Made by a program: the position numbers and the translations under genes | Part shown: positions 43,605 to 51,609 of the stretch, piece by piece | Layout: each line of letters begins with the position of its first letter | Numbering within the stretch: position 1 is the stretch's first letter | Source: CAVSRC01 sp963730325 | GTDB lineage: Bacteria; Pseudomonadota; Alphaproteobacteria; Rhizobiales; Kaistiaceae | DNA: 64,000 nt | Assembly: GCA_963730325.1 (NCBI GenBank) | Contig: CAVSRC010000008.1 | Location: forward strand, 245,727-309,726 | Direction of reading: 5' to 3' | The notes under the pieces: generated by a model | The model's database searches: none | The model's input: the letters and a program-made list of their open reading frames with translations, nothing else | What the model was told of the DNA's origin: nothing

Positions 43605-44051
43605 TCAGTGCGAGGCGTCGAGCGCACGAACGGCGAACTTGCGGCGCGACAATGCACGCCGTTCATAGCGGTCGAGACGGATCAGGTCTTCCAATGTGGC
43701 CACCTCCGCCTCGCATTCCTCCGCAGCGCCGGATCGATCGCTGGGCGCAGTCAGTTTGTACAGCGCATCGTCGGCCGCTCGCTTTTTGGCGGTACGCACG
43801 CGTCTCAAATCGACTTCTGCTTCGGCTATTCGCCGGGCGAGCTCGAGCCGGGCGGGATCGGCCTGTTCACCGGCAATCAGGTGCGCCAAGCCTTCGACCG
43901 CGGCATCCATTTCCGGGATGGCCGCGAGCGGAACCGCCAGGCCGTGACGGAACGCGTTGCGCGAACTCCGTTTCTTGCCGGCGGCCGTTCGTGGACCAGT
44001 GCTTCGTTTGGCATTACGCCGACTCGCTGCGGTGCGCGCCGCGCTCGTCAT
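43605..44051 (-). CDS. Conserved protein with TGPRT..RHGL N-terminus, unknown
   Basis: This 148-residue protein begins with a basic segment NAKRSTGPRTAAGKKRSSRN, then AFRHGLAVPL, a signature shared by many small proteins in Bradyrhizobium-like genomes. The rest is helical and charged (EVDLRRVRTAKKRAADDALY, then LEDLIRLDRYERRAL). The function is not known. The start overlaps the stop of the 207-residue gene upstream by four bases (ATGA), so the two are co-translated. A truncated relic of its C-terminus exists at 25323-25517, across the polysaccharide cluster. Confidence 0.8.
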   Translation of the reverse strand: MTSAARTAASRRNAKRSTGPRTAAGKKRSSRNAFRHGLAVPLAAIPEMDAAVEGLAHLIAGEQADPARLELARRIAEAEVDLRRVRTAKKRAADDALYKLTAPSDRSGAAEECEAEVATLEDLIRLDRYERRALSRRKFAVRALDASH

Positions 44052-44671
44052 GCCACGCGCCGCCTTTTGCTGGGCAAATCTTCGAACTTGGCATCTTCGG
44101 CATTTGTGCGGATCAAGCTGTTGTCACCGTGTGCGCCACGATGGCGATCGATCTCACGGCCGATAGCGGTGAAACGACCTTCAACCTGCATGATCAAGTG
44201 ATCAATGCGCTCGAGTTCGTTGAGGACCGACGCAAAGGTATTCGCGCGGATGGTATCTTCATCATATCCTGCCGCCTTTAGCAGCGCTTCGACCTCCTCA
44301 GTTTCCTCGGATTTGCCCTTGGCCCATCCTCGGGTCAATTCTGCGGCCCTCCATACGTCGACGAATGTTTCGATTGTGCGTTGCATCCCCCCGTTAGTGG
44401 ACGCGTTGAACAGTGCCGCTTTCAGGCGTCGATAGCGCGTCGCCTCCCAAGCAAGGTCCACCAAATTCCGGACCAAAATCTCTTCAATGGGGTCAATCGG
44501 GCCAACGCTGGACCTAAGTTGATCGTATAGACCGTTATAGACGTCCAGATCCTCGCCTTCGATCAGCAGTGGGCGGTCGAAGAAAGCGGCTAGCTCCGGC
44601 GACAACGGATTTGCCGACTCACCACTTGATATTGCTCTCCGCCTCGAAATCTTATGCTCAACCATTGGCAT
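44048..44671 (-). CDS. Conserved hypothetical protein, partner of TGPRT protein
   Basis: This 207-residue soluble protein is predicted helical, with LIEGEDLDVYNGLYDQLRSS, EEILVRNLVDLAWEATRYRR and VLNELERIDHLIMQVEGRFT. The N-terminal 25 residues are basic and probably flexible. I know of no function, but this protein type occurs next to the TGPRT-type gene in Rhizobiales. The four-base overlap (ATGA) shows translational coupling. Lying between two XRE relics and close to phage-like recombination genes, the pair is probably part of a mobile accessory patch. Confidence 0.75.
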   Translation of the reverse strand: MPMVEHKISRRRAISSGESANPLSPELAAFFDRPLLIEGEDLDVYNGLYDQLRSSVGPIDPIEEILVRNLVDLAWEATRYRRLKAALFNASTNGGMQRTIETFVDVWRAAELTRGWAKGKSEETEEVEALLKAAGYDEDTIRANTFASVLNELERIDHLIMQVEGRFTAIGREIDRHRGAHGDNSLIRTNAEDAKFEDLPSKRRRVA

Positions 44672-44696
44672 GCCCTACGATTAATTCGACGTACGC

Positions 44697-44953
44697 CTAC
44701 TCGCGCCGCTCCGCCCTGCCCGGCTTGCGAAGCCGGACTCCAGCCCCTCCGCCATTTTCGTCGATAAAGTCGATACCGGCCGCTTCAAGTGCGTCTATTA
44801 GCGACAACGTTCATGGGTCGCCTGCGTAGCGGCCAATGGCCTCGATGTTGGTGATAGTGTTTCAGATGAAAGGCCGGTTGCCTCGGCTAGCTCTCGCACA
44901 GTCCAATTCAGCGCTGCTCTAGCCATCCTAATTTGTGCACTTGTCACAGCCAT
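44697..44953 (-). pseudogene. XRE-family regulator, broken by frameshifts
   Basis: The first frame begins MAVTSAQIRMARAALNWTVR, then ELAEATGLSSETL, the helix-turn-helix start of short XRE regulators. A middle piece in a second frame reads TITNIEAIGRYAGDP and stops; a third frame resumes LSLIDALEAAGIDFIDENGG and ends GVRLRKPGRAERRE. At least two frame changes are needed, so this is a true decayed gene rather than a single base error. The DNA is still colinear with an intact regulator of about 85 residues. Confidence 0.75.
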
Positions 44954-45064
44954 CGTGTTGTGCTCATTGTCACATGTGCTAAATGCACAATAAGGTGTAA
45001 TGAGCCAACCTGGACAACCGCTGCTGGCGGCAAACCGGTTGCTGCCAAGCAGAGGATAGCCGCC

Positions 45065-45565
45065 ATGACCCAGCTCACTCACTCGATCACGACCTACCAG
45101 ACGATTCGACAGCGCATCTTAGCCCTCGAGGCCGACATCGACGATACGACCCTTGCAGATACGCTGGAGGGGCTGACAGATCTGCACGAAGTGGTCGCCG
45201 CCGTGGTGCGCTCGGCCCTGCTCGATGAAGCCATGGCAGAGGGCCTCAAGGGGCACATACAGGCCCTGCAGGACCGCCTGCACCGCCTTATCGAGCGTGC
45301 CTCGGAACGCCGGCGCATCGCCCGCGACGCCATGGTCGAGGTCGACGTCAGGAAGATCGCGGCGCCCGATTTTACCCTCTCGGTCAGGCCAGGCTCCCCT
45401 GCCCTCGTGGTGACCGACGAGAAGGTCATTCCTGACCCCTACTGGCTCCCGCGCGATCCACGCCTCGACCGGGTCGGGCTGATCAACGAGCTCAAGCGCG
45501 GGGCTGCCGTGCCCGGAGCGGTGCTTTCCAATCCGGAACCGGTTCTGAGCGTGAGGGTGCGGTGA
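45065..45565 (+). CDS. Siphovirus Gp157-like protein
   Basis: This 166-residue protein has an N-terminal helical coiled-coil region (TTYQTIRQRILALEADIDDT) and the conserved C-terminal motif of the Gp157 family, IPDPYWLPRDPRLDRVGLIN, then ELKRGAAVPGAVLSNPEPVL and SVRVR. Gp157 proteins come from phages and prophages and are often next to single-strand annealing proteins and nucleases, suggesting a recombination accessory role. Its stop overlaps the start of the Rad52-like gene (TGATG), supporting a shared function. No capsid or tail genes are nearby, so this is a domesticated module or remnant and not a prophage. Confidence 0.85.
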   Translation: MTQLTHSITTYQTIRQRILALEADIDDTTLADTLEGLTDLHEVVAAVVRSALLDEAMAEGLKGHIQALQDRLHRLIERASERRRIARDAMVEVDVRKIAAPDFTLSVRPGSPALVVTDEKVIPDPYWLPRDPRLDRVGLINELKRGAAVPGAVLSNPEPVLSVRVR

Positions 45566-46593
45566 TGGGCTTCTCAGACCGCCAGATGCGTGCCCTCAGC
45601 CGCTGTGTACCGGCGCGGCATGTCCGATCCCGGCTTCGGGAGGGGAAGGAACTGTCCTATGTCGAGGGTTGGTACGTCCTGGCCCAGGCCAATCGGATAT
45701 TCGGGTTCGACGGGTGGGACAGGGAGACTGTCGAGACGAAGTGCATCATGGGCCGCGAGGCACGGGGCACTGCCACGGCAGTCTATGCGGCCCGGGTTCG
45801 CATCACGGTTCGTACTGACGACCGGGTGATCGTCCGCGATGGGCACGGCACCGGTGAAGCCACCGGACAATCGATGGGCGAAGTGCACGATCGGGCGCTC
45901 AAGGCGGCAGAAACCGATGCCACCAAACGTGCCCTGGCCACCTTCGGCAGAGCTTTCGGCCTCGCCCTCTATGCGGGCACAGGTGGAACGGCCGAACCCC
46001 GGAACGGGCACCACGCCGCCCCCAGGTCGTCCCCTCCCCCCGCAAACAAGCCGGAAGAGGCGATTGTCCGCGCTCCCGCGGATGGTGCGCCGCCTCCGGC
46101 CCCTGCCGACGCCACAACAAACGGCGCGGCTACCTCACTGGCGCCCAAAGCTGAGGCTGTCTCGCCGGCGCCGGAAGGCCCCTCCGCGCCGGCGGCTGCG
46201 GTTGGCCCCACAAATGGCGCCGCTGTGCGCGAGCCCCGGCAGCGTATCGACAAGAGTGCTCTGCCCCTTCGCGAGCCCGTTCGTATCCGCGACAAGGACC
46301 ACCTGCGCTACGTCGCCTCGCAACCCTGCCTGTTGTGCAGCGCCACCCCCTCCGACGCTCATCACGTGCGTTTTGCACAACCGCGGGCGATGGGTCGCAA
46401 GGTCGGAGACAACTACACTGTCCCGCTTTGCCGCACCCATCATCGCGAGCTTCACCAATACGGGAACGAAGCCGCCTGGTGGCACGATATGGGCATTGAC
46501 CCAATCGAGATTGCCGGGGAGCTGTGGGCTGAGAGCCATTCAAGACAGAGCAAGCCGACCCTTGTTCCGATCAACGGCTCTGGCGAGGCCTGA
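45565..46593 (+). CDS. Rad52-family annealing protein with HNH-like C-terminal zinc domain
   Basis: This 342-residue protein has a Rad52/22 domain in its first 140 residues (SYVEGWYVLAQANRIFGFDG, GTATAVYAARVRITVRTDDR, and HDRALKAAETDATKRALATF). An Ala/Pro-rich linker spans about 145-225. The C-terminal domain has CLLCSATPSDAHHVRFAQPR, and further along VPLCRTHHRELHQYGNEAAW. The CxxC...HH...CxxHH pattern is like DUF968/HNH-type nucleases. Rad52 proteins anneal single strands in recombination, so coupling to a nuclease-like zinc domain is notable. It begins at the ATG overlapping the Gp157 stop. The domain reading is by motif, not by search. Confidence 0.85.
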   Translation: MGFSDRQMRALSRCVPARHVRSRLREGKELSYVEGWYVLAQANRIFGFDGWDRETVETKCIMGREARGTATAVYAARVRITVRTDDRVIVRDGHGTGEATGQSMGEVHDRALKAAETDATKRALATFGRAFGLALYAGTGGTAEPRNGHHAAPRSSPPPANKPEEAIVRAPADGAPPPAPADATTNGAATSLAPKAEAVSPAPEGPSAPAAAVGPTNGAAVREPRQRIDKSALPLREPVRIRDKDHLRYVASQPCLLCSATPSDAHHVRFAQPRAMGRKVGDNYTVPLCRTHHRELHQYGNEAAWWHDMGIDPIEIAGELWAESHSRQSKPTLVPINGSGEA

Positions 46594-46803
46594 ACGGGGG
46601 CGTGGCGATTGGCGCGGAGCGGTCGGCGTCGAACGGCCAGTTGTTCCGGGATGGCGCAAGCTGTGCTCGACGATTTCTTCATGGACGCTGGCGCGGCAAA
46701 GCGTGATCTGAGCTGGTCGCCGCACCATCGGTTCGCATAGAAGCTCAAAAGAGCGATCATCGACACCGGTAATTCGTGATCGAGACCTTGGCGCTCTCGC
46801 GTC

Positions 46804-47692
46804 CTATTCGGCCGCGAGCGCGGCCGCCACACAGCGCTCGACGGCTGCCGTCCAATGGGGCAGGCGGATACCGTAAGTCTCGGCGATCCTGGTGCAGTCG
46901 AGGCGGGAGTTCCTCGGCCGCCGCGCCGGCGTCGGATAATCGGCCGTGGCGATCGGCTCGACCGGGACCGAGGGGCCGCCAAGGCGGGCGCTGGCTGCCA
47001 GGATTTCCCTGGCAAAGCCGCACCAGCTCGTCTCGCCGCCGGCTGTCATGTGGAAGACGCCGGTGGCGCCCCCGCCGTCAGCCAGCGTCCGCGCGACGGT
47101 GACGACGCCGGCGGCGATATCGGCCGCATGGGTGGGGCTGCCGTGCTGGTCGTCGACGATGGCGAGCTTCGGACGCTCGCGCGCCAGGCGGAGCATCGAC
47201 AGAAGGAAGTTGGAGCCACGGGCGGAGTAGACCCACGCGGTGCGCAGGATGACGTGCCGCGGATTGGCGGCGGCAACCGCTTCCTCGCCTGCCAACTTGG
47301 ATGCGCCATAGACCGACAGGGGCGCCGTCGCGTCCGTTTCGACATAGGGTGTCGGCTTGCTGCCGTCGAAGACGTAGTCGGTCGACAGCTGGATGACGGG
47401 AACGCCACAGCGCGGCCGCTGCCACGGCGACTGCGCCCGCCCCGGCCGCATTGACGGCGAAAGCAAGGTCCCTCTCGCTCTCGGCGCGATCGACGGCGGT
47501 ATAGGCGGCCGCATTGACGACGACATCGGGCCGGGCCGTGGCCATTGCGGCGGCGATCGTCTCCGGCTGCACCAGGTCCAGTTCGGGACGGCCGACCGTG
47601 ACGACCTCCAGGCCGGCGTCGGAGGCAGCGATCTCGGCCAGCGCGCTGGCGACCTGCCCGTTCCTGCCGGTGACGAGCAGCCGTAGCGCCAT
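46804..47692 (-). pseudogene. rfbD: dTDP-4-dehydrorhamnose reductase, frameshifted
   Basis: RfbD reduces dTDP-4-keto-L-rhamnose to dTDP-L-rhamnose with NADPH, the last step of the pathway. The N-terminal part (LRLLVTGRNGQVASALAEIA, VVVNAAAYTAVDRAESERDL) runs in one frame to about 47413. The remainder (GVPVIQLSTDYVFDGSKPTP, YGASKLAGEEAV with the YxxxK site) is in the next frame. The total is 889 bases, one above a multiple of three. An extra base near 47410-47416, in a GCGGCCGCGC context, restores a 295-residue RfbD. It overlaps the rfbB stop. Sequencing error is more likely than a dead gene because the other three rfb genes are intact. Confidence 0.85.
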
Positions 47693-48747
47693 CAGGTCAC
47701 TCCGAGACGCTGGCCTGCATAGCGGCCTGCGCGGATGGGACGCCACCAGGCCTCGTTGTCGAGATACCAGTCGACGGTCGCTGCGATGCCCGCTTCAAAG
47801 CTCCGTTTTGGCCGCCAGCCGAGCTCACTGGCGATCTTGGTGGCGTCGATCGCATAGCGGCGGTCGTGACCCGGGCGGTCCTCGATGAAGGTGATGAGGC
47901 TGCGCCGCGAGCCGCCATCGGCCAGCGGCCGGCGCTCATCGAGAAGATCGCAGATCACCTCGACCACCGCGAGATTGGTGCGCTCGGCGTTGCCGCCGAC
48001 ATTGTAGGATTCACCTATGCGACCGCGTTCCAGGATGGCGACGAGCGCCTCGGCGTGGTCCTCGACATGCAGCCAGTCGCGCACGTTCTCACCCTTGCCA
48101 TAGACGCCGATCGGCTTGCCCTCGAGCGCGTTGAGAATGGTGAGCGGGATCAGCTTTTCCGGAAAATGACAGGGCCCGTAATTGTTGGAGCAGTTGGAGA
48201 CGACGACCGGCAGGCCGTAGGTCGCGTGCCAGGCGCGCACCAAATGATCGGCCGAGGCCTTGGACGCCGAATAGGGCGAAGACGGCCGATAGGGCGTTTC
48301 CTCGGTGAACCTGGTCTCGTCGAAGGGAAGATCGCCGAACACTTCATCGGTCGAGATGTGATGGAAACGGAAGCTCTGCGGGTCCCTGCCGCGCACTTCG
48401 CTCCAGTACTGGCGTGCCGCGTCGAGCAGTGTGGCGGTGCCAACGATGTTGGTTTCGATGAAGGCCGCCGGACCGTCGATCGAGCGGTCGACGTGGCTTT
48501 CGGCGGCAAGATGCATGATCGCGTCGATGTCGTGCTCGCGGAGGAGCGAGGCGACCAGAGCGCCGTCGCAGATGTCGCCCTGGACGAAGCGATAACGCGG
48601 GCTGTCGCCGATCGGGTCGAGCGACGAAAGATTGGCCGCGTAGGTCAGCTTGTCGAGGTTGACCAGGCTGTGTTCGGTTGCCGCGATCAGATGGCGGCAG
48701 ACGGCCGAGCCAATGAAACCGGCACCGCCCGTGACCAGGACTTTCAT
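47692..48747 (-). CDS. rfbB: dTDP-glucose 4,6-dehydratase
   Basis: RfbB makes dTDP-4-keto-6-deoxyglucose from dTDP-glucose, step two of dTDP-L-rhamnose synthesis. The 351-residue extended SDR has the NAD motif VTGGAGFIGSAVCRHLI, the THEMLAAESHVDRS-type segment as HLAAESHVDRSIDG, and YSASKASADHLVRAWHATYG with the Tyr/Lys pair. The SSPYSASK region also matches this group. The start overlaps the stop of rfbC (ATGA) and its stop overlaps the rfbD start, so it is fully embedded in the operon rfbA-rfbC-rfbB-rfbD. Confidence 0.95.
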   Translation of the reverse strand: MKVLVTGGAGFIGSAVCRHLIAATEHSLVNLDKLTYAANLSSLDPIGDSPRYRFVQGDICDGALVASLLREHDIDAIMHLAAESHVDRSIDGPAAFIETNIVGTATLLDAARQYWSEVRGRDPQSFRFHHISTDEVFGDLPFDETRFTEETPYRPSSPYSASKASADHLVRAWHATYGLPVVVSNCSNNYGPCHFPEKLIPLTILNALEGKPIGVYGKGENVRDWLHVEDHAEALVAILERGRIGESYNVGGNAERTNLAVVEVICDLLDERRPLADGGSRRSLITFIEDRPGHDRRYAIDATKIASELGWRPKRSFEAGIAATVDWYLDNEAWWRPIRAGRYAGQRLGVT

Positions 48748-49334
48748 GGCGCGGCCCCCTCGCCTTCCCCCTTCGCATCAAAACGGAAGCCGGTATCGAC
48801 ATCGGCGAGGCGGGGCGCCGCGGCATCCTTCTTCGACAGGACGGGAACCTCTCCGCCGAGCGGCCAGGCGATGCCGATGTCCGGATCGTCGTAGCGCAAG
48901 ACGCGATCATGCTCCGGCGAATAGACGGCAGAGGTCTTGTAGACGACTTCCGTATCCGGGGTGAGCGTCAGGAAGCCGTGGGCGAAACCTTCCGGCACGA
49001 GGATCTGGTTCCATCTCTCGCGCGAAACTTCGAGCCCGGCCCATTTGCCGAAACCGGGCGAGCCGCGGCGGATATCGACGGCAACGTCGAAGATCGCGCC
49101 GCGTACGACGCGCACGAGCTTGGCTTGAGCGAAAGGCGGCATCTGGTAGTGCAGCCCGCGCAGGACGAAGGGCGCGGCCGACAGCGAGTGGTTGTCCTGA
49201 GCCCAGGCGATGTCGATGCCGGCCTCGGCGAAGCGCACCGCGTTCCAGGTCTCGGAGAAGAAGCCCCGCTCGTCGTCGAAACGGTCGGGCAGGATCTCCA
49301 CAACGCCGGGAAGCCCGAGTTTGCGCACCTGCAT
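48744..49334 (-). CDS. rfbC: dTDP-4-dehydrorhamnose 3,5-epimerase
   Basis: RfbC inverts C3 and C5 of dTDP-4-keto-6-deoxyglucose, giving the L-rhamno form. The 196-residue cupin has the FFSETWNAVRFAEAGI stretch, QDNHSLSAAPFVLRGLHYQM with the active-site histidine in GLHYQ, and the conserved VRVVRGAIFDVAVDIRRGSP and GFAHGFLTLTPDTEVVYKTS. The normal length, the one-base overlap with rfbA upstream and the ATGA overlap with rfbB downstream show tight coupling. Confidence 0.95.
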   Translation of the reverse strand: MQVRKLGLPGVVEILPDRFDDERGFFSETWNAVRFAEAGIDIAWAQDNHSLSAAPFVLRGLHYQMPPFAQAKLVRVVRGAIFDVAVDIRRGSPGFGKWAGLEVSRERWNQILVPEGFAHGFLTLTPDTEVVYKTSAVYSPEHDRVLRYDDPDIGIAWPLGGEVPVLSKKDAAAPRLADVDTGFRFDAKGEGEGAAP

Positions 49335-50239
49335 CAGTTGCGTTCCGAACTCGCCACGCGTTCGCGCAGATAGGTCGCGTAGTCCGTCTTGCCGAGGAAA
49401 TCGGCGCGGGCGAGCACGTCCTCTGCCGTCAGATAGCCGCGCTCGAATGCGATCTCTTCCGGACAGGCGACCTTGATGCCCTGGCGATACTCGATGGTGC
49501 GCACGAAGGAGGTGGCGTCGTGCAGGCTGTCGTGGGTGCCGGTGTCGAGCCAGGCATAGCCGCGGCCCATCTTCTCCACCTGCAGGCGGCCGGCTTCGAG
49601 ATAGCGGCGGTTGACGTCGGTGATTTCGAGTTCACCGCGCGCCGACGGCTTCAGCGAGCGGGCGATATCGACGACTTCGCCGTCATAGAAATAGAGACCG
49701 GTGATCGCCCAGTTGGAGCGCGGCGCCTTGGGCTTCTCCTCGATCGACAGGGCCTTGCCCGAGGCGTCGAACGTAACCACGCCATAGCGCTCGGGATCGC
49801 TGACGCGATAGGCGAAGACGGTCGCTCCCTCGTCGCGCGCGGCCGCCCGTTCGCATAGCTGCGACAGCCCGTCGCCGTGGAAGATGTTGTCGCCCAGGAT
49901 CAGGGCGGACGGCCCGTCGCCGACGAAGTCCGCGCCGATGATATAGGCCTCCGCAAGGCCGTTGGGAGCGGCCTGGACGGCATAGGAGATAGCGATGCCG
50001 AAGGCGCTGCCATCGCCGAGCAGGCGCTGAAACTGCGGGCCGTCGTGCGGCGTGGTAATCACCAGGATGTCGCGGATTCCGGCGAGCATCAGCACGCTCA
50101 GCGGATAGTAGATCATCGGCTTGTCGAAGACCGGCAGAAGCTGTTTCGACACGGCAATCGTCAGCGGATAAAGCCTGGTACCGCTGCCACCGGCCAGAAT
50201 GATGCCACGCGTCGACGACACGGCCACTCCCTGTCTCAA
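49334..50239 (-). CDS. rfbA: Glucose-1-phosphate thymidylyltransferase
   Basis: RfbA links dTTP and glucose-1-phosphate to dTDP-glucose, the committed first step. The 301-residue enzyme shows the nucleotide loop GIILAGGSGTRLYPLT, SKQLLPVFDKPMIYYPLSVL, ILGDNIFHGDGL and FVRTIEYRQGIKVACPEEIA. Length is normal. The exact start is uncertain: the ATG at 50239 adds about eight residues before the conserved core. It is the promoter-proximal gene of rfbACBD; dTDP feedback inhibition is a known family feature, with no visible DNA-level regulator. Confidence 0.95.
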   Translation of the reverse strand: MRQGVAVSSTRGIILAGGSGTRLYPLTIAVSKQLLPVFDKPMIYYPLSVLMLAGIRDILVITTPHDGPQFQRLLGDGSAFGIAISYAVQAAPNGLAEAYIIGADFVGDGPSALILGDNIFHGDGLSQLCERAAARDEGATVFAYRVSDPERYGVVTFDASGKALSIEEKPKAPRSNWAITGLYFYDGEVVDIARSLKPSARGELEITDVNRRYLEAGRLQVEKMGRGYAWLDTGTHDSLHDATSFVRTIEYRQGIKVACPEEIAFERGYLTAEDVLARADFLGKTDYATYLRERVASSERN

Positions 50240-50419
50240 AAAAGCCCTGTCGCGCCCCGACAGCGGCTTCGCTTCATTTGCCGGCTCTCGCTACTGCAAA
50301 AAGCGCTAGCGGATGCACCGCACGATTGCAATGTCGCGGGTGGGAGGGGCGGCCGATCCGGGAGCAAACACGACTCTCGGACCGATGCTACGTCGCACGG
50401 CATCCGCAGCGTCGTCGGA

Positions 50420-51325
50420 TCACGAACCCATTTCGCTCGCAATTTCACTCCGCGATGAAGCCGCCCGTCTTCGATTGAGCTCGCTGTGCAAATCGCGCAC
50501 GCCACCGCATCTTTTCGAAATACGTGGACCGGCGACAAGGATTGCACAAAGAAATGCGCAAGTGCGACGGACAGCCTTGAAGCGCATTCCGCGCCTGAAA
50601 CCCAGGAAATTCGAACAATAATTGTATTCCACGCGAAAATCGGAAAGCTTTCTATTTTGCGGACCGTAGACCAAACGACAATTGCTGTTGAAGTCCGCGT
50701 ATGCCTCCTCCCCCATGATCAGTCTCAACACGGGCGCTCCGGGGCTGTCGCGAACAAATTCGTCCATACCAAACCTGACGACTTTCCCGCCAACACCATT
50801 CTCGAACGCAACAATGAAGCGCGAAATGTTTAGCGCAAATATATAGTCATAGTTTTTCGAAGAAGCATAGAGGCAGCCCCGCTCAAAAGCAGCGGTTATC
50901 AGTGTATCGTAATTCAGAACGATATCATGCCTGCTCATCTGCGAGTATATCGAATCTACGTATGATAAAACATCTTTACTTACGACGACCCAACATATTT
51001 CGCTGAATCCAACGTCGCGTGCAATTCTTTCGACTTCACGCGCCAACGACACCTCCACCAGGCAATTTTCGAAATCCTCGCCGCTAAGCAAGACGCAATG
51101 GCAACCACCGTCCGCTGCACATCTATGACATTTTGCAATATATTCTTCTAAAATGGTCGATCCACTTCTCTGGACACTCCACATTAGATGGCTATGCTGT
51201 CTTTTTTTGTGAAATACCGGATATAATACGCCAAATTTGCCCAGTCTTTGACTGTTCGACGCGCAGAAAATCTGGAAAGACGTGGTGCCCGTTTTGTGAC
51301 ATCCGGCATGAATAAATAGTTTCAT
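50420..51325 (-). CDS. Putative sulfotransferase-like protein, AT-rich
   Basis: This 301-residue protein begins MKLFIHAGCHKTGTTSFQIF, the P-loop typical of bacterial sulfotransferase-like proteins that bind PAPS. The rest (VLLSGEDFENCLVEVSLARE, WVVVSKDVLSYVDSIYSQMS) is compatible with the family. Its DNA is much less GC-rich than neighbours (about 40 percent around 50900-51000), and it uses Asn/Lys/Tyr codons unusually often, pointing to recent transfer. Start at 51325 is the first ATG before the P-loop; in-frame upstream starts extend into sequence of a different character. It is divergent from the following glycan genes. Confidence 0.7.
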   Translation of the reverse strand: MKLFIHAGCHKTGTTSFQIFCASNSQRLGKFGVLYPVFHKKRQHSHLMWSVQRSGSTILEEYIAKCHRCAADGGCHCVLLSGEDFENCLVEVSLAREVERIARDVGFSEICWVVVSKDVLSYVDSIYSQMSRHDIVLNYDTLITAAFERGCLYASSKNYDYIFALNISRFIVAFENGVGGKVVRFGMDEFVRDSPGAPVLRLIMGEEAYADFNSNCRLVYGPQNRKLSDFRVEYNYCSNFLGFRRGMRFKAVRRTCAFLCAILVAGPRISKRCGGVRDLHSELNRRRAASSRSEIASEMGS

Positions 51326-51609
51326 TGCTCGTCCATCCGAATTGAATGGGTAGCCATGTCGGCGAAGCCTCGCCGGCTCGTAGCCATCCTGCCGCAGCGC
51401 TTTCTGGCAGAGCGCGATGAAACGCCTTGAGCGTTCAACCCTGCTATGGATCGAATTGGGTTCGACACATACGACAACGCGCCTAATCATGAAGTCGAAT
51501 ACCAACACCGCGCAAGGCTGCAACCCCAAGGATTTGGTTGGGAAGAGGATTGGCCTCTGATAGAAGCACCAACCGATCAACGACCAACGGCGGCGACCGG
51601 CAAAGCCCC

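Noticed and set aside
45065..46593. A prophage around the Gp157 and Rad52-like genes
   Set aside because: No integrase, terminase, capsid, tail or lysis gene is present within the window.
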